Shown: positions 46,678-56,190, numbered from the stretch's first letter. The stretch: DNA of 64,000 nucleotides from an uncultured Micrococcales bacterium (GCA_913062975.1 CAJXZO010000003.1:1-64000), one strand, 5' to 3'. Numbers and translations are program-made. The notes: generated by a model not told the origin, from the sequence alone.

Positions 46678-48365
46678 TATGACTCGCCTCGCTCTCTGAT
46701 TTCTTGGGCCTTGCGCTCAGCAATGGTTTGCCTCTTTGCCGCTTCTTTTCCAGAGCTTTCAATCTTTCCTCTGGCCTGACCTTCGCTGACTCTGAACTGT
46801 CCACGACCCACGTAGCTAGCCGCTACCTTGCCAACCTCAAAGCCTGACCATGGACCACCAGATTTGAAAAACTTAGTTCTCGCAAGAGTTTGCACCATTG
46901 GGTGGGTGAACAGAAGCACAATTAGAAGGTCTAGCAGAGTAACCAGACCAAGAGTGAAGGCGAATCCACGAACGCTGGATGCTGTCAACCAGTACAGCAC
47001 CACAGCAGCTGTCAAAGTCACGGCATCGCTGATCAGAATTGTTCTAAATGCTCGCTGCCAACCAGCTTCCACTGCATTTTCTAAAGTTCTACCGTCACGA
47101 ATCTCGTCTCGGATTCTTTCAAAATAAACAATGAAGCTATCAGAGGTAATACCAATGGCCACAATCAATCCAGCCACACCTGCTAGCGATAATCTGTATC
47201 CCTGCCTCCATGCGAGGTAGAGAATGACCAGGTAGACCAAAATACCTGCAACCACCAGGGATCCAAGAGTCACGATTGCCAGCCCTCGATACTGGAACGT
47301 CATGTAGACGACCACCAGAATCAGTCCAATCAATCCAGCAATCAGACCCGAGTTCAAGGACTCGGTTCCAAGAGTTGCAGAAATGTTTTCCTGACTCTGG
47401 ACTTCAAAACCAATTGGCAGCGCACCATACTTCAGCTGGTCGGCCAAAATTTGTGAGCTGTCTTGGGTGAAGTTTCCGGTGATCTGGGCTTGCCCATTGG
47501 GAATCACGTCATTAACCCGAGGTGCCGTGATGATAAAACCGTCTAAGGTGATCGCAAACTGGTTTCTTGGCTCAGTCAGCCCAAACAGCCTCGAGGTCAC
47601 TTGGGAGAAATTTTCTGTTCCTACATCATCAAACTCGATGTTTACAGCCCACTCGTTTGTGGATGCACCGGTTGAGGTGGTAACTGTACCGCTGGTGGCG
47701 TCGGCAATGCTTGCACCCTCAACTTCGACTGGTCCAAGAATGTATTTCTGAGTCAATGACGTGTCGCAGGTGACAAGCGGAAGGTTTGGGTCATCCACCT
47801 GTCCCGGTTCTCTAAACTCTTGAGAGCAATCAAGGTTGTCAAATTCATTCTGAATTGCAGGTGTAATCCAACTTGGATCACTGGCATTTTCAGGTTCAAC
47901 TGCAGGAGTTTCCTCTAGCTGTTGTCCCTCTTCGTCAACACCACCAACTTCTTCGCTTGTTGTGCTGGCAGAGGTTGTCAAAACTGGTCTGAATTCAAGT
48001 TTTGCGCTGGCGCGGATTAGTTGCAGGGTGTTTGCGTCAGGAGTCCCTGGGATGCTGACAACGATGTTTTGGCTTCCCTGAGTCGCCACTCTTGCCTCGG
48101 CCACACCGCTAGCATCGACCCTCTGCCTGATGATTTCAACCGCCTGCTGCAATTGTTCTTCGGTAGCTCGATCACCATCTGCAACAGATGGTGCCAGAAT
48201 TATTTCCGTGCCACCCTCCAGGTCCAAAGCTAGCTTTGGACTCCACTCGGCATTTGGTTGATCGCTGATATTGGCCCACCCAACGATTCCAGTTAGACCC
48301 AGGATGATAACCAACAGCCAAAGTAATCTTCGGCCCGCTGATCTGCGAACATTGTTTTCCGCCAA
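46677..48365 (-). CDS. secD: Protein translocase subunit SecD
   Basis: The 562-aa protein has an N-terminal membrane helix (LLWLLVIILGLTGIVGWA), the ALDLEGGTEIIL signature, a large extracytoplasmic P1 domain (about residues 50-340) with an acidic insertion (GGVDEEGQQLEETPAVEPEN), and five membrane helices (SGLIAGLIGLILVVVYMTF onward; AIGITSDSFIVYFERIRDE). A long basic C-terminal tail (about residues 510-562) extends into the cytoplasm. It is 2 bp after yajC. Confidence 0.97.
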   Translation of the reverse strand: MAENNVRRSAGRRLLWLLVIILGLTGIVGWANISDQPNAEWSPKLALDLEGGTEIILAPSVADGDRATEEQLQQAVEIIRQRVDASGVAEARVATQGSQNIVVSIPGTPDANTLQLIRASAKLEFRPVLTTSASTTSEEVGGVDEEGQQLEETPAVEPENASDPSWITPAIQNEFDNLDCSQEFREPGQVDDPNLPLVTCDTSLTQKYILGPVEVEGASIADATSGTVTTSTGASTNEWAVNIEFDDVGTENFSQVTSRLFGLTEPRNQFAITLDGFIITAPRVNDVIPNGQAQITGNFTQDSSQILADQLKYGALPIGFEVQSQENISATLGTESLNSGLIAGLIGLILVVVYMTFQYRGLAIVTLGSLVVAGILVYLVILYLAWRQGYRLSLAGVAGLIVAIGITSDSFIVYFERIRDEIRDGRTLENAVEAGWQRAFRTILISDAVTLTAAVVLYWLTASSVRGFAFTLGLVTLLDLLIVLLFTHPMVQTLARTKFFKSGGPWSGFEVGKVAASYVGRGQFRVSEGQARGKIESSGKEAAKRQTIAERKAQEIRERGES

Positions 48366-48367
48366 GA

Positions 48368-48652
48368 TTATGCCTCTTCGTTGTTTGTATCCGTAGTGTC
48401 AGCTGTCTCCACGGATCTAACAGCCTGTTTGATTACAGTTAGATGAACCTTGGGGGCGGTCTCAATGGTCAATCTATCTTCTTCCAAATCAGTAATGGTT
48501 CCGAAAATGCCGGAGTGCAACAAAATCTTGTCTCCCACCTTCAGAGAATTCATTAATTCTTCGGCCTGCTTACGGCGCTTACGGCTGTTGGCGAACATAA
48601 ATAGAATCAGAGCACCAAGGGCAAGCACCAAGATAATGTCTGGTGTAATCAA
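48368..48652 (-). CDS. yajC: Preprotein translocase subunit YajC
   Basis: YajC is a small membrane protein of the SecDF-YajC complex. The 94-aa protein has one hydrophobic helix (IILVLALGALILFMFANS, about residues 6-23) followed by the family pattern RKRRKQAEELMNSLKVGDKI and GIFGTITDLEEDRLTIETAP. The start is a TTG at 48652 preceded by GAGG. It is the first gene of a yajC-secD-secF-rsh unit with a consensus -10 upstream. Confidence 0.95.
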   Translation of the reverse strand: MITPDIILVLALGALILFMFANSRKRRKQAEELMNSLKVGDKILLHSGIFGTITDLEEDRLTIETAPKVHLTVIKQAVRSVETADTTDTNNEEA

Positions 48653-48671
48653 AACAACCTCACAACTCGGT

Positions 48672-48692
48672 AACCCTGAAATTATAGGGGTT
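48672..48692 (-). promoter_or_regulatory. Promoter of yajC-secD-secF with consensus -10 inside an inverted repeat
   Basis: The minus strand reads AACCC-CTATAATTTCA-GGGTT between ruvB and yajC. It holds a perfect TATAAT about 29 nt upstream of the yajC TTG, flanked by 5-bp inverted repeat arms, the left arm overlapping the ruvB stop codon. No good -35 is present at 17 bp (AAGCAG). The arms could be a weak ruvB terminator or an operator; the -10 call is the firmer of the two. Confidence 0.5.
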
Positions 48693-49698
48693 AGTCGAAC
48701 AAACTGCTTGGTTCGGACTCAATTCCGATGGCAAAAAGACCACTATTTGTGATTAATCTGCCCTTCGGTGTCCTTTCAATAAGACCCAATCTCACAAGGT
48801 ATGGCTCGACAACAAGCTCAACAGTCTCTGGCTCCTCCCCGAGTCTGGTGGCTAAAGTGCCAAGTCCAAGGGCTCTGTTTCGGTTTTCTGAAAGCGCCAT
48901 GAGATACTGCCTGTCAAGACGATCTAATCCAGTTGCGTCAATTTCATAAACTTCCAGCGCTTCTGATGTTGTCTTCTCATCAATCATGTCTACTTTGGAC
49001 ACCTGTGCGTAATCCCTAATTCTGCGAAGCAGTCTGTTGGCAACCCTGGGAGTTCCCCGACTGGAGTTTGCAATGATTTCTAAACTTCGATCGTTGAGCT
49101 TGACTCCAAGCACCTCTGAAGCTCTTGATAGAACCTTGATCAAATCATCCTGCTCGTAAAATTCCATATTTGCGGTGAAGCCAAACCTGTCGCGAAGTGG
49201 GTTTGGGAGCATTCCAGCCCTGGTAGTTGCCCCGACTAACGTGAATCTTTCAAGGTCCAGCGGAACGCTTGTTGCGCCGGGGCCTTTGCCAACCATGACA
49301 TCTACCCGGAAATCCTCCATCGCCAGATAAAGCATTTCCTCAGCCGCTCGGCTCACTCTGTGGATCTCATCTATAAATAAGATCTCACCGTGTTCAAGTG
49401 AGGACAAAATTGCGGCCAGGTCACCCGCGTGCTGGATGGTCGGACCGCTTGTAACTCTGATGGATCGGTTGGTTTCGGCTGCAACGATCATCGCAAGCGT
49501 TGTCTTACCAAGTCCCGGAGGACCACTAAACAGCAAATGATCGGGCACCCTTTGTTGTTGCTGCGCAGCTTGCAGTAAAACTTCAAGTTGTTTCTTCACT
49601 TTGTTCTGACCAACAAACTGTTGCAGGTTTGAAGGCCTAAGCTCTCTCTCTAAGGCAGAGTCGTCTGGATGGGCGAAGGGTTCTGTTTCAAAACTCAT
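48691..49698 (-). CDS. ruvB: Holliday junction branch migration ATPase RuvB
   Basis: RuvB is the AAA+ motor of the RuvAB complex. Walker A is FSGPPGLGKTTLAMIV (about residues 57-72), Walker B ILFIDEIHRVS, sensor 1 LVGATTRAG, and the arginine-finger region GMLPNPLRDRFG is intact; the C-terminal winged helix (about 260-335) binds DNA. The 335-aa length is normal. It overlaps ruvA by 4 bp. Confidence 0.98.
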   Translation of the reverse strand: MSFETEPFAHPDDSALERELRPSNLQQFVGQNKVKKQLEVLLQAAQQQQRVPDHLLFSGPPGLGKTTLAMIVAAETNRSIRVTSGPTIQHAGDLAAILSSLEHGEILFIDEIHRVSRAAEEMLYLAMEDFRVDVMVGKGPGATSVPLDLERFTLVGATTRAGMLPNPLRDRFGFTANMEFYEQDDLIKVLSRASEVLGVKLNDRSLEIIANSSRGTPRVANRLLRRIRDYAQVSKVDMIDEKTTSEALEVYEIDATGLDRLDRQYLMALSENRNRALGLGTLATRLGEEPETVELVVEPYLVRLGLIERTPKGRLITNSGLFAIGIESEPSSLFD

Positions 49699-50252
49699 GA
49701 TTTAGTTTTACTCCCCCCGAGGTATTTCAAAGCATCTTTCAACAGTTGCTGTTGAGAAGCACCGGGAATTGCAACATTGTTTAGTGCCTCGATTGCTTCT
49801 TTCTCTTTCCAACCGAGGTTCACCAAAGCGTCCAGCAGAGTTGAATCTGTTTTCTCTTTGGATTCAAACCTTCCACTCAGGGACAAAATCATCAATTTAG
49901 CGGTCTTGGAACCAACGCCGCTCACCGATTGCAAGGCTCTTTCATCACCCGCTGAGATTGCAGAGGTGGTGGCGTCGTAACCAAGTTCTTCCAAGATGGT
50001 CATTGCAAGTTTTGGTCCAATGCCATTCACGTCACACAGCGAATCAAAGAGATCTCTGTCTGAGCTGGTCTCGAACCCATACAGCGATATCTCGTCCTCT
50101 CTCACCACGGTTCTAATAAACACAGAGAGCTTGTCACCGGTTTTTGCCATCATCCGAATGTTGGCAAACACCTGATAACCAACGTCGTGAACATCCAGAA
50201 TCAACTCTCTGCCATTTTGGGCCAAGACAGTTCCGTTTAGGTGCGCAATCAT
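49695..50252 (-). CDS. ruvA: Holliday junction DNA-binding protein RuvA
   Basis: RuvA tetramers hold the four-way junction for RuvB. The OB-fold N-domain begins MIAHLNGTVLAQNGRELILD, the helix-hairpin-helix domain has DVNGIGPKLAMTILEEL and SVSGVGSKTAKLMIL (about residues 72-135), and the C-terminal RuvB-contact domain ends in ALKYLGGSKTKS. The 185-aa length is slightly short but normal. It follows ruvC after 9 bp. Confidence 0.97.
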   Translation of the reverse strand: MIAHLNGTVLAQNGRELILDVHDVGYQVFANIRMMAKTGDKLSVFIRTVVREDEISLYGFETSSDRDLFDSLCDVNGIGPKLAMTILEELGYDATTSAISAGDERALQSVSGVGSKTAKLMILSLSGRFESKEKTDSTLLDALVNLGWKEKEAIEALNNVAIPGASQQQLLKDALKYLGGSKTKS

Positions 50253-50261
50253 TGACTCAGG

Positions 50262-50804
50262 TTACTTTGAGCTTTTGTTTATTGCGTCACTCCACGCCCG
50301 TTGGGCCTTAGTTGGTTTAGCAGATTCCACGGATGGGTTAGCTATTGCTGTCAGAGCGATAGCTGCGGCATCAGCGCTATCAGGACTGTCAAACTCATCA
50401 GCATTTCCAATCAGGGTTCTAGTCATTTTAGCAACCCCTTCCTTGCTGGCTCTGCCGTCTCCCGTCACCCCGGCCTTGACCTGAGTTGGTGTGAAGAATC
50501 GAATCGGTAAGTCAAACTCTGCTGCCAGGTATAAAACAACACCACTGATTTGAGCAACACCCATCACGCTTTTTAGGTTGGCTTGGGCAAACACTCTTTC
50601 CAGGGCAATCTCCGTTGGTTCCAGTTGTTGAATGATTTCCCTAACGCGATTCCCAATCACCCACAGTCTTTTGTCTAAATCGTCACTGGCTGCAGTTTTT
50701 ATGGTCTCGGAGAATTCCAATGTGCCCCTGTTCAGCGCTTTGCCACTCACCACTGAAATCCCACAGCGGGTTAATCCCGGATCAATGCCCAGAACTTTTC
50801 TCAA
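50262..50804 (-). CDS. ruvC: Holliday junction resolvase RuvC
   Basis: RuvC is the dimeric endonuclease that cuts Holliday junctions. The RNase H-like fold shows its acidic residues in [14 protein letters not shown] (Asp7), [12 protein letters not shown] (Glu about residue 69) and [15 protein letters not shown] (two Asp about 140-143). The 180-aa length is normal. It overlaps the yebC stop by 4 bp; the yebC-ruvC-ruvA-ruvB order is standard. Confidence 0.97.
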   Translation of the reverse strand: MRKVLGIDPGLTRCGISVVSGKALNRGTLEFSETIKTAASDDLDKRLWVIGNRVREIIQQLEPTEIALERVFAQANLKSVMGVAQISGVVLYLAAEFDLPIRFFTPTQVKAGVTGDGRASKEGVAKMTRTLIGNADEFDSPDSADAAAIALTAIANPSVESAKPTKAQRAWSDAINKSSK

Positions 50805-51550
50805 TTTGCCTCAAGCTGAGCTAAGACTTCTTCGGATATCTCCATGTTTGTGAAAACTGTTTGAACATCATCCAGGTCCTCTAATGCATCAATCAGCTTG
50901 ATTGATTTTTGTGCGGTTTCTTTATCGCAAGGCACCTTCAGGCTAGAAATAAATTCAACATCAGCACTGTCATAATCCAAGCCAGCGTTCTGCAGTGCAG
51001 TTCTCACCGAGACCATGTCCTGTGGCTCGGTGGTTACAACAAGCGAATCAGCATTTTGTTCTATGTCTTCGATGCCTGCATCCAGGGCTGCTTCCATGGC
51101 TTGTTCTTCGCTAACGCCAGAGAGGATAATCACTCCCTTTCTTGCGAACTGATAGCTGACGCTGCCGGGGTCTGCCATGTTTCCACCGCTTCGACTCATA
51201 GCAAGTCGCACCTCAGCTGCAGCTCGATTCTTGTTGTCTGTTAGACATTCGATTAAGACAGCAACTCCACCGGGAGCATAACCCTCATACATGATGGTGT
51301 TGTATTCCACTCCATCTCCATCAATGCCCGCCCCACGCTTGATGGCTCGATCAATGTTCTCGGCTGGCAGGGAGTTCTTTTTTGCCTTATTGACGGCATC
51401 GTAGAGAGTCGGGTTGCCTTCCATGTCAGCGCCACCCAATCGGCTGGCCACCTCGATGTTCTTGATGAGCTTGGCAAACAGCTTTGCTCTTTTAGCGTCG
51501 TTGGCAGCTTTTTTGTGTTTAGTGGTTGCCCACTTTGAATGTCCTGACAT
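50801..51550 (-). CDS. yebC: YebC/PmpR family protein (TACO1 homologue)
   Basis: The 249-aa protein begins [21 protein letters not shown], the family N-terminus, and contains [20 protein letters not shown] and [16 protein letters not shown]. YebC proteins are described as transcription regulators and, more recently, as ribosome-associated factors that ease translation of proline stretches; which applies here cannot be told from sequence. It follows pdxT after 11 bp. Confidence 0.96.
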   Translation of the reverse strand: MSGHSKWATTKHKKAANDAKRAKLFAKLIKNIEVASRLGGADMEGNPTLYDAVNKAKKNSLPAENIDRAIKRGAGIDGDGVEYNTIMYEGYAPGGVAVLIECLTDNKNRAAAEVRLAMSRSGGNMADPGSVSYQFARKGVIILSGVSEEQAMEAALDAGIEDIEQNADSLVVTTEPQDMVSVRTALQNAGLDYDSADVEFISSLKVPCDKETAQKSIKLIDALEDLDDVQTVFTNMEISEEVLAQLEAN

Positions 51551-51561
51551 GACTGCTTATT

Positions 51562-52122
51562 TTAGTTGGAAGCTGCCATTTCAAGTAATTTTCTGTGAAG
51601 CATTGTGGAATTAGTCAATTCTGGGTGATAGCTAGCCGCCATGATATTACCGTTTCTAATTGCTACGACTTCATCGCTAACCTTTCCAACAACCTCAGAA
51701 TCTCCAGAATCTAAAATCTTTGGCGCTCTGATGAATGCTGCGTTTTCGCTTCCCTGCTGGTAGTCAACAATTGCCTCAGCACTGGCTAGCTGAGCCCCAT
51801 AGGCATTTCTTTTCACCTTGATTGGAAGTTTTTGAAAATAACCAGGCTCTCCATCAACCTCTGTTGCTAACAAAATCAAACCAGCACAGGTTGCTAAAAC
51901 GGGATTTCCGGCATCTATGAAATCTCCTACCGGTTTCTTGAGCTCAAATACAGTTAGAAGCTTGCTGATTGTGGTGGATTCACCACCAGGAATTATAAGG
52001 GCGTCTATGTCGCCCAGATCACTTTGCTTTTTGACGGCAATGGCTTTCCCACCAAGAGACTCAATCAGTGCCAGGTGTTCCCTAGCCCCGCCTTGCAGTG
52101 CTAGGACGCCAACAGTTACCAA
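51562..52122 (-). CDS. pdxT: Pyridoxal 5'-phosphate synthase glutaminase subunit PdxT
   Basis: PdxT hydrolyses glutamine and feeds ammonia to PdxS. The class I glutaminase triad is present: Cys in [13 protein letters not shown] (about residue 79), His and Glu in [10 protein letters not shown] (about residues 166-169). [14 protein letters not shown] is the substrate loop and the N-terminal [13 protein letters not shown] is typical. It overlaps pdxS by 7 bp, ensuring balanced complex assembly. Confidence 0.97.
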   Translation of the reverse strand: MVTVGVLALQGGAREHLALIESLGGKAIAVKKQSDLGDIDALIIPGGESTTISKLLTVFELKKPVGDFIDAGNPVLATCAGLILLATEVDGEPGYFQKLPIKVKRNAYGAQLASAEAIVDYQQGSENAAFIRAPKILDSGDSEVVGKVSDEVVAIRNGNIMAASYHPELTNSTMLHRKLLEMAASN

Positions 52123-53006
52123 CCGCGTTCGGCGAGCCTGTGTGGAGCTGGTAAGTCATTGACATTAATGCCAACCATGGCATCCCCCAGGTTACGGCTA
52201 ACCTCAGCAACAACCGCTGGGTCCTCAAAGTGAGTGGTTGCTCTAACAATTGCCCTGGCGCGCTGTTCTGGATTGCCACTTTTAAAAATTCCAGATCCAA
52301 CAAAGACGCCATCTGCCCCAAGCTGCATCATCATTGCAGCATCGGCAGGAGTAGCAACACCACCAGCTGTGAAAAGCACCACTGGAAGCTTGCCGGTCTC
52401 AGCAACTTCTTTTACCAAAGCATATGGCGCCTGAAGCTCTTTGGCTGCAACGTATAGTTCCTCTGAGGATTTTGAAGAAAGGTGACGAATTTCACCCAGA
52501 ATGGTTCGTATGTGCTTGGTTGCTTCACTGACGTCACCTGTGCCAGCCTCACCCTTGCTTCGAATCATGGCGGCACCCTCGGTGATTCTTCTTAGTGCCT
52601 CACCCAAATTTGTCGCACCACAAACAAATGGAACATCAAAACCAAGTTTGTCGATGTGGTTTACATAGTCTGCAGGGCTCAACACTTCAGACTCGTCGAT
52701 GTAGTCAACCTCTAATGACTGAAGCACCTGAGCTTCAACGAAATGACCAATTCGAGCTTTTGCCATCACTGGGATCGAAACAGCCGCTTTGATTTCATCA
52801 ATGAGCTGTGGGTCACTCATTCGAGCAACCCCGCCTTCGGCGCGGATGTCTGCTGGAACTCTCTCTAGAGCCATCACCGCAACTGCGCCTGCATCCTCGG
52901 CAATTCTTGCCTGATCGGCTGTGACCACATCCATGATCACGCCACCTTTGAGCATCTCTGCCAAACCGCGCTTAACAAGCGGTGTACCTGTTTCAAAATC
53001 TGTCAT
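52116..53006 (-). CDS. pdxS: Pyridoxal 5'-phosphate synthase lyase subunit PdxS
   Basis: PdxS makes PLP from ribose 5-phosphate (or ribulose 5-phosphate), glyceraldehyde 3-phosphate and ammonia from PdxT. The 296-aa TIM barrel has the catalytic Lys of [12 protein letters not shown] (about residue 82), the [14 protein letters not shown] loop, a second key Lys in [10 protein letters not shown] and the phosphate site [13 protein letters not shown]. The product is the cofactor of TrpB in this window. The 54-bp gap upstream, after the HIT gene, is where a promoter could lie. Confidence 0.98.
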   Translation of the reverse strand: MTDFETGTPLVKRGLAEMLKGGVIMDVVTADQARIAEDAGAVAVMALERVPADIRAEGGVARMSDPQLIDEIKAAVSIPVMAKARIGHFVEAQVLQSLEVDYIDESEVLSPADYVNHIDKLGFDVPFVCGATNLGEALRRITEGAAMIRSKGEAGTGDVSEATKHIRTILGEIRHLSSKSSEELYVAAKELQAPYALVKEVAETGKLPVVLFTAGGVATPADAAMMMQLGADGVFVGSGIFKSGNPEQRARAIVRATTHFEDPAVVAEVSRNLGDAMVGINVNDLPAPHRLAERGW

Positions 53007-53012
53007 GTGCCT

Positions 53013-53018
53013 ATCCTA
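53013..53018 (-). promoter_or_regulatory. Possible -10 element upstream of pdxS
   Basis: TAGGAT on the minus strand ends 6 nt before the pdxS ATG, a distance suited to a leaderless start. The same bases (AGGATAGG) could instead act as a ribosome-binding site, so the evidence is ambiguous. The rest of the 54-bp gap shows no clear terminator for the HIT gene. Confidence 0.35.
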
Positions 53019-53060
53019 GAGAACTTAGGGTTTTTCAAACGTTGTGTTACGCCGAATGAA

Positions 53061-53609
53061 TCAACTGTCGGGATCTTTGAATTCATCCCATCTTTGCTGC
53101 AATTCTTCCCGAACATCACCAATCAATCTTGGAAGTGCCTTGGTTTGACCAATGATTGGGAAGAAATTCGCGTCATTTCGCCAGCGAGGAACGATGTGCT
53201 GATGTAGGTGACCTGCAATTCCTGCACCCGCTATCTCTCCCTGGTTCAATCCAATATTAAATCCATGTGTGCCACTGATACCTCGCAAGACCCTCATCGC
53301 CTCTTGGGTCAACTGGGTTATTTCATCACTTTCTTCTTTAGTTGCAATATCTAGTGTTGAGTAGTGTCGATAGGGGCACACCAGAAGGTGTCCGGAGTTG
53401 TAGGGAAACAGATTCATCAGCACGAAGCCGGTCTTGCCCCTTCTGACAATCAGGCCATCCTCGTCAGTTTTACCAGGCGCTAAGCAGAAAGGGCAATCCT
53501 CATCTGCTGGTTGCTGACCGTTTTGAATATAAACCAATCTATGAGGAGTCCACAGCCTGTCAAAACCATCCAACTGCTCACCCAGGCCAGCGCTTGATTC
53601 AGCTTCCAT
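53061..53609 (-). CDS. HIT domain protein (nucleotide phosphorylase/hydrolase family)
   Basis: The 182-aa protein has the histidine triad GHLHQHIVPRW (about residues 133-143) and a likely zinc site from CPFC (about residue 39). The pattern HLLVCPYRHYSTLD is typical of the actinobacterial Ap4A-phosphorylase-like HIT group (Rv2613c type). It probably acts on a dinucleoside polyphosphate or nucleotide conjugate, but the substrate is not readable from sequence. It lies directly after thrS (no gap), a conserved pairing. Confidence 0.9.
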   Translation of the reverse strand: MEAESSAGLGEQLDGFDRLWTPHRLVYIQNGQQPADEDCPFCLAPGKTDEDGLIVRRGKTGFVLMNLFPYNSGHLLVCPYRHYSTLDIATKEESDEITQLTQEAMRVLRGISGTHGFNIGLNQGEIAGAGIAGHLHQHIVPRWRNDANFFPIIGQTKALPRLIGDVREELQQRWDEFKDPDS

Positions 53610-55589
53610 CTAAACCTGCTCCCTGCTTGCTACTGCATCCATAATTTCTTCCACAGCCTGTTCCAACTTGATTCCATTGCGCTGTGTTCCATCGCGGTAT
53701 CTAAAGCTCACTGCGGACTCTGCCTCATCGCTATCGCCCGCTATCACAATGAATGGAATTTTGGACATGGTGTGGTTTCGAATCTTTTTCTGCATGCGCT
53801 CATCGCTCAGGTCAACCTCAACCCTTATGCCCTGCTCTTTGAGGGTGTCTGCAAAATCAAGAAGGTATTCGTGTTGGTTTTCGGTGATTGGCACACAAGC
53901 AACCTGGACCGGGGCCAACCATGGCGGGAAATGACCGGCGTAGTGCTCGGTCAAGACACCGAAGAATCTTTCAATAGAGCCAAAGAGTGCTCGGTGCAAC
54001 ACAATCGGGCGATGTTTCTCGCCATCGCTCCCCACATACTCAAGGTCAAACCTTTCTGGAAGATTGAAATCAAGCTGGATAGTGCTCATCTGCCAGGTTC
54101 TGCCTATAGCGTCTTTGGCTTGAACCGAAATCTTTGGACCATAAAACGCAGCCCCGCCCGGATCGGCAACAAGCTCTAAGCCTGTTGCCGAGGCAACCTT
54201 GCTTAGGGTTTCTGTGGCAAGTTCCCAGGCCTTTGCATCGCCGACGAACTTATCGCCATCATCTCTGCTGCTTAGCTCTAGATAGAAATCATTAAGACCA
54301 TAGTCGCGCAGAAGATCCAGCACGAACTGCAAAACCTTTTCTATCTCTTCAGCCAGTTGTTCCTGAGTCACGAAAAGGTGAGCATCATCCTGAGTCATTC
54401 CCCTGACTCGAGTGAGTCCGTGGACGACACCGCTTTTTTCGTATCTATATACGCTTCCAAATTCGAACATTCTTAGGGGCAATTCGCGATAGCTACGTGA
54501 GCGGGATTTGTAAATCAGAATGTGAAACGGGCAGTTCATTGGTTTCAGGTAATAGTTCTGTCCCTGTTTTTTCAGCTCCCCCTCTTGGTCATATTCCGAA
54601 TCAATATGCATGGGTGGGAACATGCCCTCTGAGTACCACTGCAGGTGGCCACTTATTTCAAAAAGATTCTGCTTGCTGATGTGTGGGGTATAAACAAATT
54701 CATAACCTTCTTCCAGGTGCTTTTTGCGGGAGTAATCCTCCATCACCTGGCGAATGATTCCACCCTTTGGGTGAAAAACAGGTAAACCTGAACCAATCTC
54801 AGATGGGAAGCTGAAAAGGTCTAGCTCTTGACCAAGTTTTCTGTGATCGCGCCTTGCGGCCTCTTCAAGTCTTTCCTTGTATTCAGCCAAGCTTTCAGCA
54901 TCTGGCCAGGCAGTTCCATAAACGCGCTGGAGTGACTGCCTGGATTGATCTCCCAACCAATAGGCAGCGCTCACCCGAGTTAGAGCAAAGCCCTTATCAG
55001 CAATTCTGGTGTTTGGAACATGTGGGCCTCTGCAGAGGTCTTTCCATTTGGTTTCACCATTGCGGTCAATGTTGTCATATATGGTCAACTCTCCCGCATC
55101 AACCTCGACGTTTCCCTCATCTAGGGATTCTGATCTTCTGTCGAGCAATTCAAGCTTGAGAGGTTCAGCAGACATCTCTTCACGTGCCTCAGCCTCACTA
55201 ACCACTCTTCTAGTGAAACGTTGAGATGACTTCACAATTTCCTTCATCCGCTTTTGAATTTTGGCAAGGTCCTGCTCAGTCAAAGGCTCATCAATCATGA
55301 AGTCGTAATAAAATCCATCTTCAATGGGTGGACCAATTCCCAACTTGGCCTCATACAGGTCCTGAACGGCCTGGGCGGCTATGTGGGCAACGCTGTGGCG
55401 AAGAATTCTTAGTCCGGCATCGGAGTCAATGGTGATTGCTGATGTCTGATCGTTTTCTTGAAACTTATAAGCAAGATCTACTTCTTCGCCGTTTACAAAC
55501 ATCGCAATGATGTTTTTATCTGGGAACAGCTCAAAACCATCTCCGCCAGGTTCTAGCGTTACATTTTCACCATCAACTGTTATCTGCAC
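53610..55589 (-). CDS. thrS: Threonyl-tRNA synthetase
   Basis: ThrS charges tRNA-Thr and edits Ser. Domains in order are TGS (about residues 1-60), editing domain with zinc-like ligands ([23 protein letters not shown]), class II catalytic core with motif 2 ([23 protein letters not shown], quoted in part as [11 protein letters not shown]) and [10 protein letters not shown], and the anticodon-binding domain (about 560-659). The 659-aa length is normal. The start is a GTG at 55589 with TAGACT 7 nt upstream and no Shine-Dalgarno, so the message may be leaderless. Confidence 0.98.
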   Translation of the reverse strand: MQITVDGENVTLEPGGDGFELFPDKNIIAMFVNGEEVDLAYKFQENDQTSAITIDSDAGLRILRHSVAHIAAQAVQDLYEAKLGIGPPIEDGFYYDFMIDEPLTEQDLAKIQKRMKEIVKSSQRFTRRVVSEAEAREEMSAEPLKLELLDRRSESLDEGNVEVDAGELTIYDNIDRNGETKWKDLCRGPHVPNTRIADKGFALTRVSAAYWLGDQSRQSLQRVYGTAWPDAESLAEYKERLEEAARRDHRKLGQELDLFSFPSEIGSGLPVFHPKGGIIRQVMEDYSRKKHLEEGYEFVYTPHISKQNLFEISGHLQWYSEGMFPPMHIDSEYDQEGELKKQGQNYYLKPMNCPFHILIYKSRSRSYRELPLRMFEFGSVYRYEKSGVVHGLTRVRGMTQDDAHLFVTQEQLAEEIEKVLQFVLDLLRDYGLNDFYLELSSRDDGDKFVGDAKAWELATETLSKVASATGLELVADPGGAAFYGPKISVQAKDAIGRTWQMSTIQLDFNLPERFDLEYVGSDGEKHRPIVLHRALFGSIERFFGVLTEHYAGHFPPWLAPVQVACVPITENQHEYLLDFADTLKEQGIRVEVDLSDERMQKKIRNHTMSKIPFIVIAGDSDEAESAVSFRYRDGTQRNGIKLEQAVEEIMDAVASREQV

Positions 55590-55596
55590 GCCCAGA

Positions 55597-55602
55597 AGTC
55601 TA
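55597..55602 (-). promoter_or_regulatory. -10 element of a probable leaderless thrS promoter
   Basis: The minus strand reads TAGACT, seven nucleotides (TCTGGGC), then the thrS GTG. There is no Shine-Dalgarno and only a short space to the divergent VIT gene. The arrangement matches that before rarA and mqo. No good -35 is visible at 17 bp. Confidence 0.5.
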
Positions 55603-55616
55603 TCTGTTGGTTAGGG

Positions 55617-56186
55617 GTGGCTAAGTTGAATGAGATGCGATTTGAGGCATTATTAGCTCTCATGAACAAAAAGCTGGACAGCAAACTGAATTGGCTGCGT
55701 GCCGCGGTGCTGGGTGCGAACGATGGAATCGTTAGCGTTGCTGGAGTCCTGATGGGTGTGGTTGGGGCTGGGGTTGGCGACACTGAGGTGCTAATTGCTG
55801 GAATTGCCGCAACAGTTGCTGGTGCGTTTTCTATGGGTGGTGGCGAATATGTATCAGTCAGCGCACAGAAGGACACTGAGGTAAGTCACGGCAGAACCAA
55901 GCACGAAATCACCGCCAATCCCTTCCAGGCTGCCTGGAGTTCTTTTCTAGCTTTTGTTTCCGGTGCTCTGCTACCAATGATTACGGTCGTCATCTTCCCA
56001 ACAGACCTCAGAGTTGCAGCCATCTTGATTGGTGTCTTTGTGGCACTAACTGTCACCGGAGTGCTGGCAGCACTCGTTGGCAAATCAAGCCCCATCAAAG
56101 GCTCAATCAGAATTGTGGTGGTTAGTGTGATCACGATGGTTGTTAGCTACCTCGTCGGTGCAGCCTTCGGCGTAGCTGTGCTTTAA
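55617..56186 (+). CDS. VIT1/CCC1-type membrane transporter lacking the cytosolic metal-binding domain
   Basis: The 189-aa protein begins with the VIT/CCC1 hallmark LNWLRAAVLGANDGIVSVAG (about residues 23-42) and GAFSMGGGEYVSVSAQKDTE (about 71-90), with five hydrophobic segments. Family members export or sequester Fe(II)/Mn(II). Usual bacterial members are about 230-240 aa because of a cytosolic helical domain after the second helix; here that segment is cut to about 17 residues (VSHGRTKHEITANPFQA) before helix 3. Plant VTL proteins show a similar loss. The start is uncertain: GTG 55617, ATG 55635 or ATG 55662 are all possible, the last leaving more promoter room opposite thrS. Confidence 0.85.
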   Translation: MAKLNEMRFEALLALMNKKLDSKLNWLRAAVLGANDGIVSVAGVLMGVVGAGVGDTEVLIAGIAATVAGAFSMGGGEYVSVSAQKDTEVSHGRTKHEITANPFQAAWSSFLAFVSGALLPMITVVIFPTDLRVAAILIGVFVALTVTGVLAALVGKSSPIKGSIRIVVVSVITMVVSYLVGAAFGVAVL

Positions 56187-56190
56187 ACAG

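Noticed and set aside
52450-52475. Possible alternative pdxS internal start or frameshift
   Set aside because: The full-length 296-aa PdxS has all catalytic residues and normal length from the ATG at 53006.
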